From the NCBI GenBank assembly GCA_934446475.1, contig CAKSEH010000025.1:1-12243 (forward strand): a DNA stretch of 12,243 nucleotides. The letters are read 5' to 3'. This stretch comes from an uncultured Eubacteriales bacterium. GTDB lineage: Bacteria > Bacillota > Clostridia > Oscillospirales > Acutalibacteraceae. A program made the translations under genes and the position numbers. The notes beneath the pieces are model-generated. The model was not told where the DNA came from, did not search any database, and saw only the letters and a program-made list of their open reading frames with translations. This document shows positions 1-8,233 of the stretch, piece by piece. The first letter of the stretch is position 1. The number at the start of each line of letters is the position of its first letter.

Positions 1-76
1 AGTGGTCATAACGGACATGACTCGAAATCATGATGCCCCTTGAGGGACGAGGGTTCGAATCCCTCCGTCTCCGCCA
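1..76 (+). tRNA. tRNA-Ser (CGA), 5' end cut by window edge
   Basis: This is the 3' part of a serine tRNA. The anticodon stem pairs 16-20 with 28-32 around the loop CTCGAAA, giving anticodon CGA at 23-25. A long variable arm (CCCC-TTGA-GGG, about 36-46) marks a class II tRNA. The T arm GAGGG-TTCGAAT-CCCTC lies at 49-65, and the acceptor 3' strand with discriminator G73 and an encoded CCA occupies 66-76. The 5' acceptor strand and the start of the D arm lie outside the window. Confidence 0.95.
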
Positions 77-78
77 GA

Positions 79-113
79 AGAGAAGCACTTCTTACGAAGT
101 GCTTCTCTTTTTA
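79..113 (+). terminator. Rho-independent terminator of tRNA-Ser
   Basis: A perfect 13-bp stem (79-91 with 96-108) closes on the 4-base loop TTAC and runs into a T-rich tract. It begins 3 bases after the tRNA CCA, so it ends the tRNA transcript. The stem core AAGCACTT/AAGTGCTT also occurs in the terminator of the tRNA-Tyr gene at the other end of the window. Confidence 0.93.
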
Positions 114-187
114 TTGTATAAAAAACACATAATATATTTGTGAAACATTGATTTTACCGGAATTTTAATTTATGGAAGTGTAATATT

Positions 188-901
188 TTGAAGAGAATAC
201 TTGTTATAATACCTGCCTATAATGAACAGGAAAGCATATTAAATACCGTTTCCGCTTTAAAAAACTGTTCGTTTCCGTCGGAATATTCGGTTGATTATAT
301 CGTTGTAAACGACGGATCTAAAGATGACACTCTTAATATCCTTAAGGACAACAACTTGAATTATTTAAATTTGCCTATGAATCTCGGCATAGGCGGTGCT
401 ATGCAAACAGGATATCTTTATGCCTTTGAGAATGACTATGATTTTGCAGTCCAGCTCGACGGTGACGGACAGCATAATCCGGAATACATTCAAAACCTTA
501 TTCTACCGCTCGACAACTCTCAAGCGGATATGGTAATAGGATCAAGATTTATAGAAAAAATCGGTTTTCAATCTACAGGTATGAGACAATTCGGCATAAA
601 AATAGTTTCTTCAACCATTAAATTATTAACACATAAAAGAATCAAAGATGTTACAAGCGGATTTAGAGCCTGCAATAAAAAAGCAATTTCTTACTTTTCG
701 AATCACTACGCCGAAGACTATCCTGAGCCCGAAGCAATCGTAAGTCTTTTACGCAATGGGTTTAAAATCGAAGAAATACCCGTAGTTATGAACGAAAGGC
801 AAGGCGGTATTTCTTCAATTTCCGGAATAAAGTCAGCTTATTATATGCTGAAAGTTGAAATGGCATTACTGGTACAGTCTATAAAGAAAAAGGAGTGCTG
901 A
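188..901 (+). CDS. GT2-family glycosyltransferase, polyprenyl-phosphate sugar synthase type
   Basis: This 237-residue protein is a cytoplasmic-face family 2 (GT-A) glycosyltransferase of the dolichyl/undecaprenyl-phosphate mannose synthase type. It would move a sugar from a nucleotide-sugar to undecaprenyl phosphate. Visible motifs are IIPAYNE at 7-13, NDGS at 41-44, NLGIGGAMQTGY at 65-76, the metal-binding DGDGQH at 91-96, GSRF near 118 and TSGFRACN near 157. There is no C-terminal membrane domain, which fits a partner supplying the membrane anchor: the next gene is DUF2304. The start is TTG at 188, because the protein then begins exactly at the family N-terminus (MKRILVIIPAYNE) and GGAAGTG lies about 8 bases upstream. 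The sugar cannot be told from sequence. The family call is firm; the lipid acceptor is inferred from neighbours. Confidence 0.92.
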   Translation: MKRILVIIPAYNEQESILNTVSALKNCSFPSEYSVDYIVVNDGSKDDTLNILKDNNLNYLNLPMNLGIGGAMQTGYLYAFENDYDFAVQLDGDGQHNPEYIQNLILPLDNSQADMVIGSRFIEKIGFQSTGMRQFGIKIVSSTIKLLTHKRIKDVTSGFRACNKKAISYFSNHYAEDYPEPEAIVSLLRNGFKIEEIPVVMNERQGGISSISGIKSAYYMLKVEMALLVQSIKKKEC

Positions 902-903
902 AA

Positions 904-1290
904 ATGGAACTTATATTACAATTAGTGTTATTAGGATTGGTTTTAATCTTCCTTGCGGTAATAATAAATTTTCTGCGAAAAGGTACTCTAACACTGAAAT
1001 ATTCATTGATTTGGATTGCTGCCTGTTTTGCACTCCTTATTTTCTTGCTTATTCCTCAATTACCTAAAGCTTTAGCCAGCCTTATCGGTATAAAGGTTTC
1101 ATCAAACCTTATATTTATGTTAGAAGCAATTTTTGTACTTATTATACTTATTTCACTTACTTTGATTGTGTCAAAACAAAACTCACGAATCGTAAAGCTG
1201 ATTCAAAATGCCGCAATTATGGAATCAAGAATACGGAAATTGGAAAATAAGTTAGAGCAGATAGAACAAAATCATCATTTCAATTATTAA
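904..1290 (+). CDS. DUF2304 small membrane protein, GacJ-like partner of the GT2 enzyme
   Basis: This 128-residue protein has three membrane segments (about 2-24, 31-50 and 66-89) and a charged, coiled-coil-like tail (about 95-124). That is the DUF2304 layout. DUF2304 genes usually sit directly after a GT2 gene. In streptococci the equivalent small protein GacJ binds the GT2 enzyme GacI and stimulates production of the polyprenyl-phosphate sugar, so a similar role is likely here. I chose ATG at 904 rather than the in-frame GTG at 895, because AAGGAG (889-894) lies a normal distance before 904 and touches 895. The gene starts 2 bases after the GT2 stop, so the two are probably translationally coupled. 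Confidence 0.85.
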   Translation: MELILQLVLLGLVLIFLAVIINFLRKGTLTLKYSLIWIAACFALLIFLLIPQLPKALASLIGIKVSSNLIFMLEAIFVLIILISLTLIVSKQNSRIVKLIQNAAIMESRIRKLENKLEQIEQNHHFNY

Positions 1291-1343
1291 AGCAATAAAG
1301 ATACTACCTTAGACTTTTAAGCGAATTTAGAGAGGAAGAGAAA

Positions 1344-2849
1344 ATGACGATGGATATTAAAGAAAAAAGCATAAAGCTAAAAACAGTACTACCTCTTTAT
1401 GCCGCAACTCTTATATTGATATTTTTTGCATTGATTTTTACAACAACATCAGAAGCAAACATCAAAACGATGCTTGCCACATCGTTTGCTTTTTTAGCAA
1501 CAGGATCTGCTATTGCCTATAGTATTCAAAAAAATGTTGCAATACATAACCTATTTCTAATATTTGCAATCATATTCGGAATAGGTTATTCTATCGTTAT
1601 ACCGTTCGCCCGTGTTCCCGATGAACTGGCACATTTTTACAGGATCTTCTCAATTTCAGAAGGGCACTTGCTCACCCCTGTCACTAAAGCAGGGATCGGA
1701 GACGATATCCCTAAGGCACTGACCGTTGACTATGAAAATTACCGTGAGTTGGCTGCTGCGTTCGGTCAAAACCTGGATTATTCAGACCGAACATTTGCAA
1801 TATTTCCGGGCTCCGCACTATATTCGCCATTTTGTTATATCCCGCAAACAATTGCTATGCTTATTTTAAGGCTATTTACAAAGAATGTCGGTATTATTTT
1901 CACAGGCACAAGACTTTTTACATTGGCGTTTTCAATTATTTTGATTTATTTTTCAATTAAGCTGATACCCTATGGTAAAATCACTGTATTTGTAATTTCT
2001 ATGTTGCCTATGACTTTGCATCAGTTAATATCATTATCGGCAGACAGTCCTACTATATCACTTGCGTTGTTTTGCGTTTCACTTGCTCTTTATATGTCAC
2101 AGGATGAGGTTAAAACCAAAAAAATTCATTTTGTTTTATTATCATCGGCATTATTTATTCTGTCAATGTGTAAAATAGTTTATATTGTTTTTGTTCTCCT
2201 TGTTTTTATAATTCCTAAAAATAAATTCACAAGTTCAAAAAGCAATATTTTATATAAATCGCTGCTTATATTTGTAGTTGTTGCTTTAAATGTTATTTGG
2301 CTTGGAATCACATCACGTTATTTCATTGAATTTCAGGAAGGTGTAAACATAAAGCAGCAAATTCTGTATGTTTTTAAAAACCCTTTCCGCTATTTTCTTG
2401 TTTTATGCAAAACATTTTATGAAAATTCCGAAATTTATCTAAAACAACTCGCAGGCAGCAGTTTTGGATATTATCAATATCCCGTAAATATTTGGGGATT
2501 CGGAACCGGACTATTGGTTTTGATACTCTCAATGTTTGCCTGTTCTCAAAACAAATACACATTACGTACTAAATCAGTGTTATTTATTATAACCCTCTTA
2601 ACAGTCGGTCTGACATTCTCAGCGCTTTATGCGCAGTGGACTCCCGTGGGCAGCGACAGAATTGCCGGCGTGCAGGGAAGATATTTTATACCCCTCTTAC
2701 TCCCTATTTCGTGTTTTATACCTCAAGTTGTATCCGGAAAAGATATCATAGCTTATGAGAATAGCGGAAGGTATATGCTATACCTTTTAATGATGTTTGC
2801 TAATTTTGTTGCACTATCAAATTGCTTTTATTATATATTGGCTTTATGA
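1344..2849 (+). CDS. DUF2142 multi-pass membrane protein, putative GT-C-type glycosyltransferase
   Basis: This 501-residue protein has about eleven or more hydrophobic segments. A conserved PDELAHFYR motif at 92-100 lies in the first large extracytoplasmic loop, after the third membrane helix, and is the hallmark of DUF2142. The acidic pair D93-E94 sits where GT-C glycosyltransferases carry their catalytic or metal-binding acids, so the protein is a good candidate for moving sugar from a lipid carrier to an acceptor outside the membrane. The start ATG at 1344 follows GAGGAAG (1332-1338). The gene is 53 bases behind the DUF2304 gene in the same direction and probably shares its transcript. Family membership is well supported. 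The transferase activity and the acceptor (teichoic acid, cell-wall polysaccharide or protein) are inference. Confidence 0.82.
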   Translation: MTMDIKEKSIKLKTVLPLYAATLILIFFALIFTTTSEANIKTMLATSFAFLATGSAIAYSIQKNVAIHNLFLIFAIIFGIGYSIVIPFARVPDELAHFYRIFSISEGHLLTPVTKAGIGDDIPKALTVDYENYRELAAAFGQNLDYSDRTFAIFPGSALYSPFCYIPQTIAMLILRLFTKNVGIIFTGTRLFTLAFSIILIYFSIKLIPYGKITVFVISMLPMTLHQLISLSADSPTISLALFCVSLALYMSQDEVKTKKIHFVLLSSALFILSMCKIVYIVFVLLVFIIPKNKFTSSKSNILYKSLLIFVVVALNVIWLGITSRYFIEFQEGVNIKQQILYVFKNPFRYFLVLCKTFYENSEIYLKQLAGSSFGYYQYPVNIWGFGTGLLVLILSMFACSQNKYTLRTKSVLFIITLLTVGLTFSALYAQWTPVGSDRIAGVQGRYFIPLLLPISCFIPQVVSGKDIIAYENSGRYMLYLLMMFANFVALSNCFYYILAL

Positions 2850-2860
2850 TGATTATGAAT

Positions 2861-2880
2861 TGTCTAAACGCATTTAGACA
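2861..2880 (+). repeat. Perfect 8-bp hairpin between the DUF2142 gene and the small transporter gene
   Basis: TGTCTAAA pairs perfectly with TTTAGACA around the loop CGCA. It lies 11 bases after the DUF2142 stop and about 35 bases before the ribosome site of the next gene. The bases after it (AACCTATTTTATTA) are AT-rich but not a clean T tract, so it is a weak attenuator, an RNA-processing site or a protein-binding palindrome rather than a confident terminator. Confidence 0.5.
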
Positions 2881-2927
2881 AACCTATTTTATTATGCTTC
2901 ATATCCATTATAATCAGGAGGTTAAAA

Positions 2928-3284
2928 ATGTTATATATACTATCTGCTCTGTACATTTTACTTTCTTGCTCCGGTCTTGTCCTATTTAAAATAGGCAGTA
3001 AGGCAGGAATGAGTATAGGAGTATCTGCAGGCGCATTCAGCCTTAAAATAAGCTTAATATCATTAGGCGGTATGCTCTGTTATATTACAAGCTTTCTCCT
3101 TTACTTATTTTTAGTTTCAAAATTTGATTTAACAAAAATATATCCTGTTACAACAGGAGCTATATTTATAGGCATTATGGTAGCATCCGTAATTTTTTTA
3201 AACGAATCTGTCCATTGGCAACAGATTTTGGGAAGCGTGCTTATTTTAGCCGGAATAATATTGCTTGCCTGTTTTTCAAAATAA
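2928..3284 (+). CDS. 4-TM EmrE/ArnE-like small transporter, possible lipid-linked sugar flippase
   Basis: This 118-residue protein has four predicted membrane helices (about 2-21, 41-63, 73-92 and 98-115). The C-terminal half has the pattern of the small multidrug resistance/EamA superfamily: YPVTTG near 73, then FLNES and a QxxGSVLILAGIILL helix. The first helix has no glutamate like Glu14 of EmrE, which argues against proton-coupled drug efflux and for the ArnE/ArnF-like branch that flips undecaprenyl-phosphate sugars. Its place behind a GT2 and a GT-C-like gene supports that role. A strong AGGAGG (2916-2921) precedes ATG 2928, and a terminator follows the stop. Quaternary-ammonium efflux remains possible. 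Confidence 0.8.
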   Translation: MLYILSALYILLSCSGLVLFKIGSKAGMSIGVSAGAFSLKISLISLGGMLCYITSFLLYLFLVSKFDLTKIYPVTTGAIFIGIMVASVIFLNESVHWQQILGSVLILAGIILLACFSK

Positions 3285-3300
3285 ATCATTTAATATAAGA

Positions 3301-3349
3301 AAACACCGCAGATAAACCCTGAACATCGGGTTTACCTGCGGTGTTTTTT
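3301..3349. terminator. Bidirectional terminator between two convergent operons
   Basis: A 19-bp stem (3301-3319 with 3328-3346, one A/C mismatch near 3312/3335) closes on the loop TGAACATC. On + it runs into T3344-T3349, ending the glycosylation operon. On - the same stem is followed by TTTTCTTATA, which can end the ABC transporter operon. It lies in the 114-base gap between the two convergent stop codons. Confidence 0.92.
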
Positions 3350-3398
3350 GGTTTAGGCAAGTAAAATAATAACTAAAACGGCTCTCCCCGAACTACTC

Positions 3399-4298
3399 TC
3401 ACTTTGTCTTTTTTGCAAACCTATTTAAAAGAATATAAACTATTATAAGTACAACAACCGATACTGCCATTATAGCATACATTTGATTTATTGTGACGAG
3501 TTTATCATCAAAATAAAGGTTACAGTCCACACTTTTTTTAATTTCCGATATAACGCTTTCGGGGAATCCCTGAGAGCTCATTTCCTTGAACACGCCTTCT
3601 AAAGCGTGATTTCTGAGCAAACTTGTACCGTATGTTCCGGGCAGAAAGGAAAGGACTTTTTGAAGGTCCTTTGAAAAATAAGAGATAGGCATATATGCTC
3701 CGCAAATAAATCCGTATCCCGCACTGACAAGGGTTCCCACGGCAGAAGCCTGACCGTCCGTTGAGAGAAAGAAGTTGATGCATGACGAAAGAGCTGTGCC
3801 GAACAAAACGAGCAGCAAAACGTCCAAAAGGAGCGCAGCAACATCGGCAGCGCTTAAATACCACCCTATAAATCCGAGGTACCCAAGGCACACGCCGCTT
3901 GCAAAAAGGCACACGATAAGCGTTGATATAATAGTTGAAAGATAGTATGAAAGCGCAACCGTGCCTGATCTTACGGGTGCTGCGGAAATATCTTTTTTGG
4001 CTCCGCTTACCTTATCCTTTATCATAAGAAGATTTGAGGAAAAAGCTATTGTAACGCAGCTCACAGCAAGCAATGATGATGTAAGCTCTCCGCCTACGCA
4101 GCCGTTTATCACTGCGTCGGAAACCGTGGCACCTGCAGCCTTAAGAGCGCCTCTGAATGAATCCTCAAAGACTTTTTTAAGAAAAGTGCTATAGAGTATA
4201 AGCAAAATAACGGGTGTTATAAGCGATGAAAAAAACATCCCCTTATCTTTAAAATACAGCTTTGTGTTACGCTTTATAAGAGCAAAAAGAACTTTCAT
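3399..4298 (-). CDS. ABC-2 type permease, DrrB-like
   Basis: This 299-residue protein is the membrane half of an ABC-2 exporter. It has an N-terminal cytoplasmic stretch (KRNTKLYFKDKGMFFSSL), a first helix near 23-42, a cluster of helices between about 70 and 215, the FLPGTYGTSLLR segment of ABC2_membrane proteins near 218, and a last helix near 273-292. Its ATG overlaps the stop of the upstream ATPase as ATGA (4295-4298), so the two are translationally coupled and almost certainly form one transporter, probably two permease and two ATPase copies. This is the last gene of the six-gene minus-strand operon, which ends at the terminator at 3301-3349. The substrate is unknown; drug or peptide export is typical for this arrangement. 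Confidence 0.9.
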   Translation of the reverse strand: MKVLFALIKRNTKLYFKDKGMFFSSLITPVILLILYSTFLKKVFEDSFRGALKAAGATVSDAVINGCVGGELTSSLLAVSCVTIAFSSNLLMIKDKVSGAKKDISAAPVRSGTVALSYYLSTIISTLIVCLFASGVCLGYLGFIGWYLSAADVAALLLDVLLLVLFGTALSSCINFFLSTDGQASAVGTLVSAGYGFICGAYMPISYFSKDLQKVLSFLPGTYGTSLLRNHALEGVFKEMSSQGFPESVISEIKKSVDCNLYFDDKLVTINQMYAIMAVSVVVLIIVYILLNRFAKKTK

Positions 4299-5209
4299 TT
4301 CACATCGCCTCCCACAAGCTTTTTACCTGTTACCGCAAGGAAAACATCGTCCATATTTCCCTTTGTCACTTCATAATCGCAAAATATATCGGGATATTTC
4401 AGTATCAGTTTCGTTGCTGCTGATGTATCGGGAACGGAAATACGAAATCCGCTTTTAAGCTCGGTAAAGGTATCCGACAGTTTTCCTGCTTCCTGTGCAT
4501 TTATTCCGTAAACAGTTATAAAATCGCCTGTATATTTGTTTTTAAGCTCCAAAGGAGTCCCCTGCGCTGATATCTTCCCACTGTCAAGAATAACAACATA
4601 ATCGGCGTTTGCGGTTTCTTCCATATAATGGGTGGTTAAGAACACCGTCATATTCTCATCTTTGCGGAGTTTTTCTATAACTTCCCATAAAAGACTTCTC
4701 GTTTGAGGATCAAGTCCCGTGGTAGGTTCATCAAGGATAAGAATATCGGGACTGTGGAGCAGCGCCTTTGCAACATCTATTCTTCTGCGCTGACCGCCTG
4801 AAAGCTTCCCCACCGGACGCTTTAACAGACTTTCAAATTCAAGAATATCCGAAAGTTCAACCAGTCTTTTTTTGAATGCAGTCCCTGTTATTCCGTAAAG
4901 TGCCGCACGGCTTTCAAGGTTATCCTTTACCGTAAGTTCTCTGTCAAGCACAGATTCCTGAAATACAACGCCTATACTTCTTTTAACGGCGTTGGGATTT
5001 TTGTCCGGATCGTTTCCGTTTATCAGAATTGAACCGTTATCCCTGCTAAGCTGATTGCAAATCATATTTATAGTTGTTGATTTTCCTGCACCGTTAACGC
5101 CCAAAAAGGCAAATAACTCGCCCCTTTTTACGCAAAAACTGACATCATCCACAGCCTTTAAATTACCGAAAGACTTACTTAAGTTTTTTATTTCGATTAT
5201 ATTTTCCAT
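4295..5209 (-). CDS. ABC transporter ATPase, DrrA-like
   Basis: This 304-residue ATP-binding subunit has a complete motif set: Walker A GVNGAGKST at 37-45, Q-loop Gln at 84, signature LSGGQ at 136-140, Walker B ILILDE at 156-161, D-loop GLD and H-loop His194. The domain ends near residue 220. The remaining 80 or so residues form the C-terminal extension seen in DrrA/CcmA-type drug-export ATPases. ATG 5209 follows AAGGAA with a 9-base spacer. That ribosome site overlaps the stop of the upstream permease, which lies 14 bases away. It pairs with the overlapping downstream permease to form the second exporter of the operon. Confidence 0.94.
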   Translation of the reverse strand: MENIIEIKNLSKSFGNLKAVDDVSFCVKRGELFAFLGVNGAGKSTTINMICNQLSRDNGSILINGNDPDKNPNAVKRSIGVVFQESVLDRELTVKDNLESRAALYGITGTAFKKRLVELSDILEFESLLKRPVGKLSGGQRRRIDVAKALLHSPDILILDEPTTGLDPQTRSLLWEVIEKLRKDENMTVFLTTHYMEETANADYVVILDSGKISAQGTPLELKNKYTGDFITVYGINAQEAGKLSDTFTELKSGFRISVPDTSAATKLILKYPDIFCDYEVTKGNMDDVFLAVTGKKLVGGDVK

Positions 5210-5223
5210 AAAAACAAATTCCT

Positions 5224-6822
5224 TTAAAGACTCGCAAAAATTTTACTGCCCCTCTTATTGAGCCAGTTATACAGTATTATGCATAATGCGGCGGTAACCG
5301 CAAAATAAGATGACAAGTAAGCAATAAAACCTATTTTATATCCTATGCACAAATATAACACCGCAAAAATCAGCGAATACACAACCCCAGAAAGGAGAGA
5401 TAATCCCACCGCTGCGCTCTGCTTTATCGGTGTAAGGTCGCTGGTCCAGGTGAGGTTCGGCAATTTGAGAGCAAGCAGCATATTAAACAGTGCGAAGAAA
5501 GCTACAAAGCTTAATATAACCGCTGCCGAAAGCAAAAGTTCCGCCGCCGTAAAAGGATAAACCACGGCAAGACATACAAAGCAAAAGAGTGTCGGAATAA
5601 CGGTTAAAATAAGCTGAACCGAAAGCTTTGCTCTTAAAGGAAGTATGGATTTTACGGGCAGCGACTGAACTATCCAAAGGCTCTTTCCTTCAAGCGATAC
5701 CGACGGAGCCGCCATATTATTCATCGAAGCAATCATAGATATAACCGCTAACATTATAACCGTAACCGAACCTGTTTTGTCCGAAAGTATCAGATCCAAA
5801 AGTGAAAAAAAGTCTCTGCCTTTAATCAGCAACGCCACACCGCATATCAAAAGGAACAAAATTCCGAAACCGCAGTTAAGCATATAGTTGGGGCTTGAAA
5901 CAAAACGCCTGAATTCTCTTTTGAGCAAAGCGAAATTAACGCTGTTTTGCCTTGAAGCCTTCGCTTTCTGCATTTTCAGTGTTACAACAGATGAAGCTGT
6001 TGCGGTTTTGATAAAGCTCTTTGACATAATAAGCCACATAATCGCAAAGAGACCCACAACAACAGCCGAAACCGAAAGAACAGAAACCAAATCACCCGTT
6101 GCAAAATTTCCGAAAAGATAAACGGCATATGCGTTTGATTTGATTTTATCGCCGTAAATCGCAGCATTGGCTATAAGATCGCCGATAATGCTCTGTGCTT
6201 TGAAATAAAAGAAATAATATATTCCCAAAAATGCCAGCGAAATAAGCACTGTTATAATACTCTTATTTTTAAGTTTAAGGCTTATCTTCGCAACAACAAA
6301 TCCGAGAGCGCAGGAAAGAGTGAGCACAAAAACAGAGATTATGAATATAAACAGCACCGAGCTTATCAAAACCTTAAGGCTGAACCTGAAAGCTATGAGA
6401 TACACGGCAATTGCAGGAATAATTACAACGGCACTGTACATAAGCCCCATAAGATAAACGCCGAGCAACCGTGAAAGCATAACCGTTCTTACGGGAATCG
6501 GCATAGACAGAAGAAGGTCGTTATCCTTTGCAAGATACAGTCCCGAATATGTATTAAAAACGCTTCCGAATGTGCCGAGCAATATTGCAAGCAATCCCAT
6601 TATTGCAAAATACATCCACCCGAATCCGCTACCGGCAAGGGGACTGCATAAAGCAATTGCCAAAAATGCAAACATACCGCCTATAACCGCAATCATAAGA
6701 AATGCAAAAAGCGCAATAAAACCTATAACTGCAGGTTTAGAGCGAGCTTTATTATTTTTAGGGTTATAAAAGTAACTTCGGAAAATTTCCGCAAGCTGCT
6801 TTTTCAGCAACACCTTAAGCAT
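5224..6822 (-). CDS. Large ABC-2 type permease (ABC_tran_2-like)
   Basis: This 532-residue protein has about twelve membrane helices in two similar halves. A long soluble stretch near 275-310 contains the motif KREFRRFVSSPNYMLN that recurs in large ABC-2 permeases. The segment after the second helix (AKDNDLLLSMPIPVRTVMLSRL) is typical of the ABC_tran_2/YtrC-like group. Its ATG shares one base with the stop of the upstream ATPase (TAATG at 6820-6824), with GGAGGG just before, so the two are coupled and form one exporter. It likely moves a lipid, peptide or antibiotic out of the membrane. The exact substrate cannot be read from the sequence. Confidence 0.88.
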   Translation of the reverse strand: MLKVLLKKQLAEIFRSYFYNPKNNKARSKPAVIGFIALFAFLMIAVIGGMFAFLAIALCSPLAGSGFGWMYFAIMGLLAILLGTFGSVFNTYSGLYLAKDNDLLLSMPIPVRTVMLSRLLGVYLMGLMYSAVVIIPAIAVYLIAFRFSLKVLISSVLFIFIISVFVLTLSCALGFVVAKISLKLKNKSIITVLISLAFLGIYYFFYFKAQSIIGDLIANAAIYGDKIKSNAYAVYLFGNFATGDLVSVLSVSAVVVGLFAIMWLIMSKSFIKTATASSVVTLKMQKAKASRQNSVNFALLKREFRRFVSSPNYMLNCGFGILFLLICGVALLIKGRDFFSLLDLILSDKTGSVTVIMLAVISMIASMNNMAAPSVSLEGKSLWIVQSLPVKSILPLRAKLSVQLILTVIPTLFCFVCLAVVYPFTAAELLLSAAVILSFVAFFALFNMLLALKLPNLTWTSDLTPIKQSAAVGLSLLSGVVYSLIFAVLYLCIGYKIGFIAYLSSYFAVTAALCIILYNWLNKRGSKIFASL

Positions 6823-7529
6823 TATTCACCCTCCAGTTCAAGGAAGATCTCCTCAAGAGAATCGTCGCCTTTTACCTCTGCCATAGTTCCGCTGCGAACA
6901 AGTTTTCCGTTTTTGATTATTGCTATTTTATCGCAAAGCTTTTCCGCAACCTCAAGAACGTGGGTCGAAAAGAAAATAGCCCCGCCTAAGTCGCATAATT
7001 CTCTCATCATACCCTTAAGAAGATGAGACGCCTTAGGATCAAGTCCGACAAACGGTTCATCCATTATTATAAGCTTAGGCTGATGAATCCACGCCGAAAT
7101 AAGCACAAGTTTTTGTTTCATTCCGTGTGAATAAGAGGCTATCGGCTGAGCAAGGTCATCCGTAAGCTCAAAAAGTTCCGCATACTTTGTTATACGCTCG
7201 TTGCGGCTTTGTGTGTCAACACCGAAAATATCCGCTATGAAATTAAGATATTTTATTCCGGTCATATAGTCATAAATATCAGGATTATCGGGAATATACG
7301 CTATATCCTTCTTACATTCAAGCGGCTGAGTTTTTATTGATTTACCGTTTATGTATATTTCGCCGCTGTCAAAACTAAGAATTCCGGCAACCGACTTAAG
7401 GGTGGTCGTTTTTCCTGCGCCGTTATGACCTATAAATCCGTATATTTCACCCGGCTTAATATGAATACTTAAATCGTCAACAGCGCTTTTATCGCCGAAT
7501 TTTTTACTGAGATGTTCTATTTTAAGCAA
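6822..7529 (-). CDS. ABC transporter ATPase, YtrB/YxlF-like
   Basis: This 235-residue ATP-binding subunit is a short, single-domain type. It shows Walker A GHNGAGKT at 34-41, Walker B LIIMDE at 153-158, VGLD at 161-164 and His190. Two motifs differ from the classic form: the signature is SHGMK (134-138) instead of LSGGQ, and the Q-loop region reads YIPDNPDIY with no glutamine. Both are common in the ABC-2 subgroup paired with large permeases, so they do not suggest an inactive enzyme. The start is TTG at 7529, with AAGGGG 8 bases before it and the family N-terminus right after. The gene begins 20 bases after the LiaF-like stop and overlaps the permease it drives by one base. Confidence 0.92.
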   Translation of the reverse strand: MLKIEHLSKKFGDKSAVDDLSIHIKPGEIYGFIGHNGAGKTTTLKSVAGILSFDSGEIYINGKSIKTQPLECKKDIAYIPDNPDIYDYMTGIKYLNFIADIFGVDTQSRNERITKYAELFELTDDLAQPIASYSHGMKQKLVLISAWIHQPKLIIMDEPFVGLDPKASHLLKGMMRELCDLGGAIFFSTHVLEVAEKLCDKIAIIKNGKLVRSGTMAEVKGDDSLEEIFLELEGE

Positions 7530-7549
7530 TTTGATTACCCCTTATAAGT

Positions 7550-8233
7550 TTATTTTATATCCACGCCGCCGAATATGCAGTAAGCATTTATATATACTGT
7601 GTTCTGAGTTTCAGAAGGCGGATTGATATGTTTATTTGATGTTCCGCCGAAAATACAGGAGGAACGAACTTTAACGGTCACCCCTTCGGGAACACAGATA
7701 TCTATTCCGCCGAAAAGTGCCGATGCTTTTATAATACTGTTATTTTCGATCAGTGCACCTCTAAGGTCACATTCTACTCCGCCGAACATAGCGTTAAGCT
7801 CTGCGCCTTTAAATACTTCGCCCGAAAAATTCAGTTTCGAACCCGAAAAAACAGCATTGCAAACTTTGAATTCTCCGTTGTTTAAATTTATTTCTTTAGG
7901 AACACTCAAAGATTTACCGGCAGTAACTGTCTTTACTATAATGCTTATTCCTATCAATACTATAACGACGGGAACAATAAGTTTCCAAAAGAGAGAATAG
8001 CTTATAATTTTTCTGCTGCAAAGCAGCAAAAGCACACCGATTATAATTCCGGCTATACTTCCTGTTTTATCTTCATCTGTTATAAGACCTATCGCACAGG
8101 GCACGATTATAAAAAGCGTCCACCAGCCGGTAAAGAAAAACTCAAAATCAAAAATTTTGAATGCTTTGAGAGTCAGCACCACACCGAGCAGTATAAGAAT
8201 AACTCCCCATAAAATTCCTTTTGCCTTTTTCAT
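7550..8233 (-). CDS. LiaF-like membrane protein (DUF5668 plus LiaF C-terminal-type domain)
   Basis: This 227-residue protein has four hydrophobic segments in its first 100 residues (about 8-23, 37-51, 58-72 and 84-101) and a soluble C-terminal part. That part is built of repeated beta units, each with FGG (150-152, 174-176, 195-197 and 221-223), the pattern of the LiaF/cell-wall-active-antibiotics response domain. LiaF in Bacillus holds the LiaRS stress system off until the envelope is damaged. No liaR or liaS is present here; the neighbours are a TetR regulator and two exporters, so it may sense the membrane or modulate the transporters. The ATG overlaps the tetR stop as ATGA (8230-8233), with GGGGG upstream. 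Domain type is well supported; the role is inferred. Confidence 0.85.
   Translation of the reverse strand: MKKAKGILWGVILILLGVVLTLKAFKIFDFEFFFTGWWTLFIIVPCAIGLITDEDKTGSIAGIIIGVLLLLCSRKIISYSLFWKLIVPVVIVLIGISIIVKTVTAGKSLSVPKEINLNNGEFKVCNAVFSGSKLNFSGEVFKGAELNAMFGGVECDLRGALIENNSIIKASALFGGIDICVPEGVTVKVRSSCIFGGTSNKHINPPSETQNTVYINAYCIFGGVDIK

Noticed and set aside
1..76. tRNA-Ser 3' end as an integration site for a genomic island ending at a second copy
   Set aside because: No repeat of the tRNA 3' end and no integrase gene can be seen in the window.
109..187. Promoter for the glycosylation operon
   Set aside because: Several AT-rich hexamers exist but none gives a convincing -35/-10 pair with normal spacing, so no site is called.
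7623..8000. 125-residue + strand open frame
   Set aside because: It lies wholly opposite the LiaF-like gene, has no ribosome site and shows low-complexity proline/serine composition typical of an antisense shadow.
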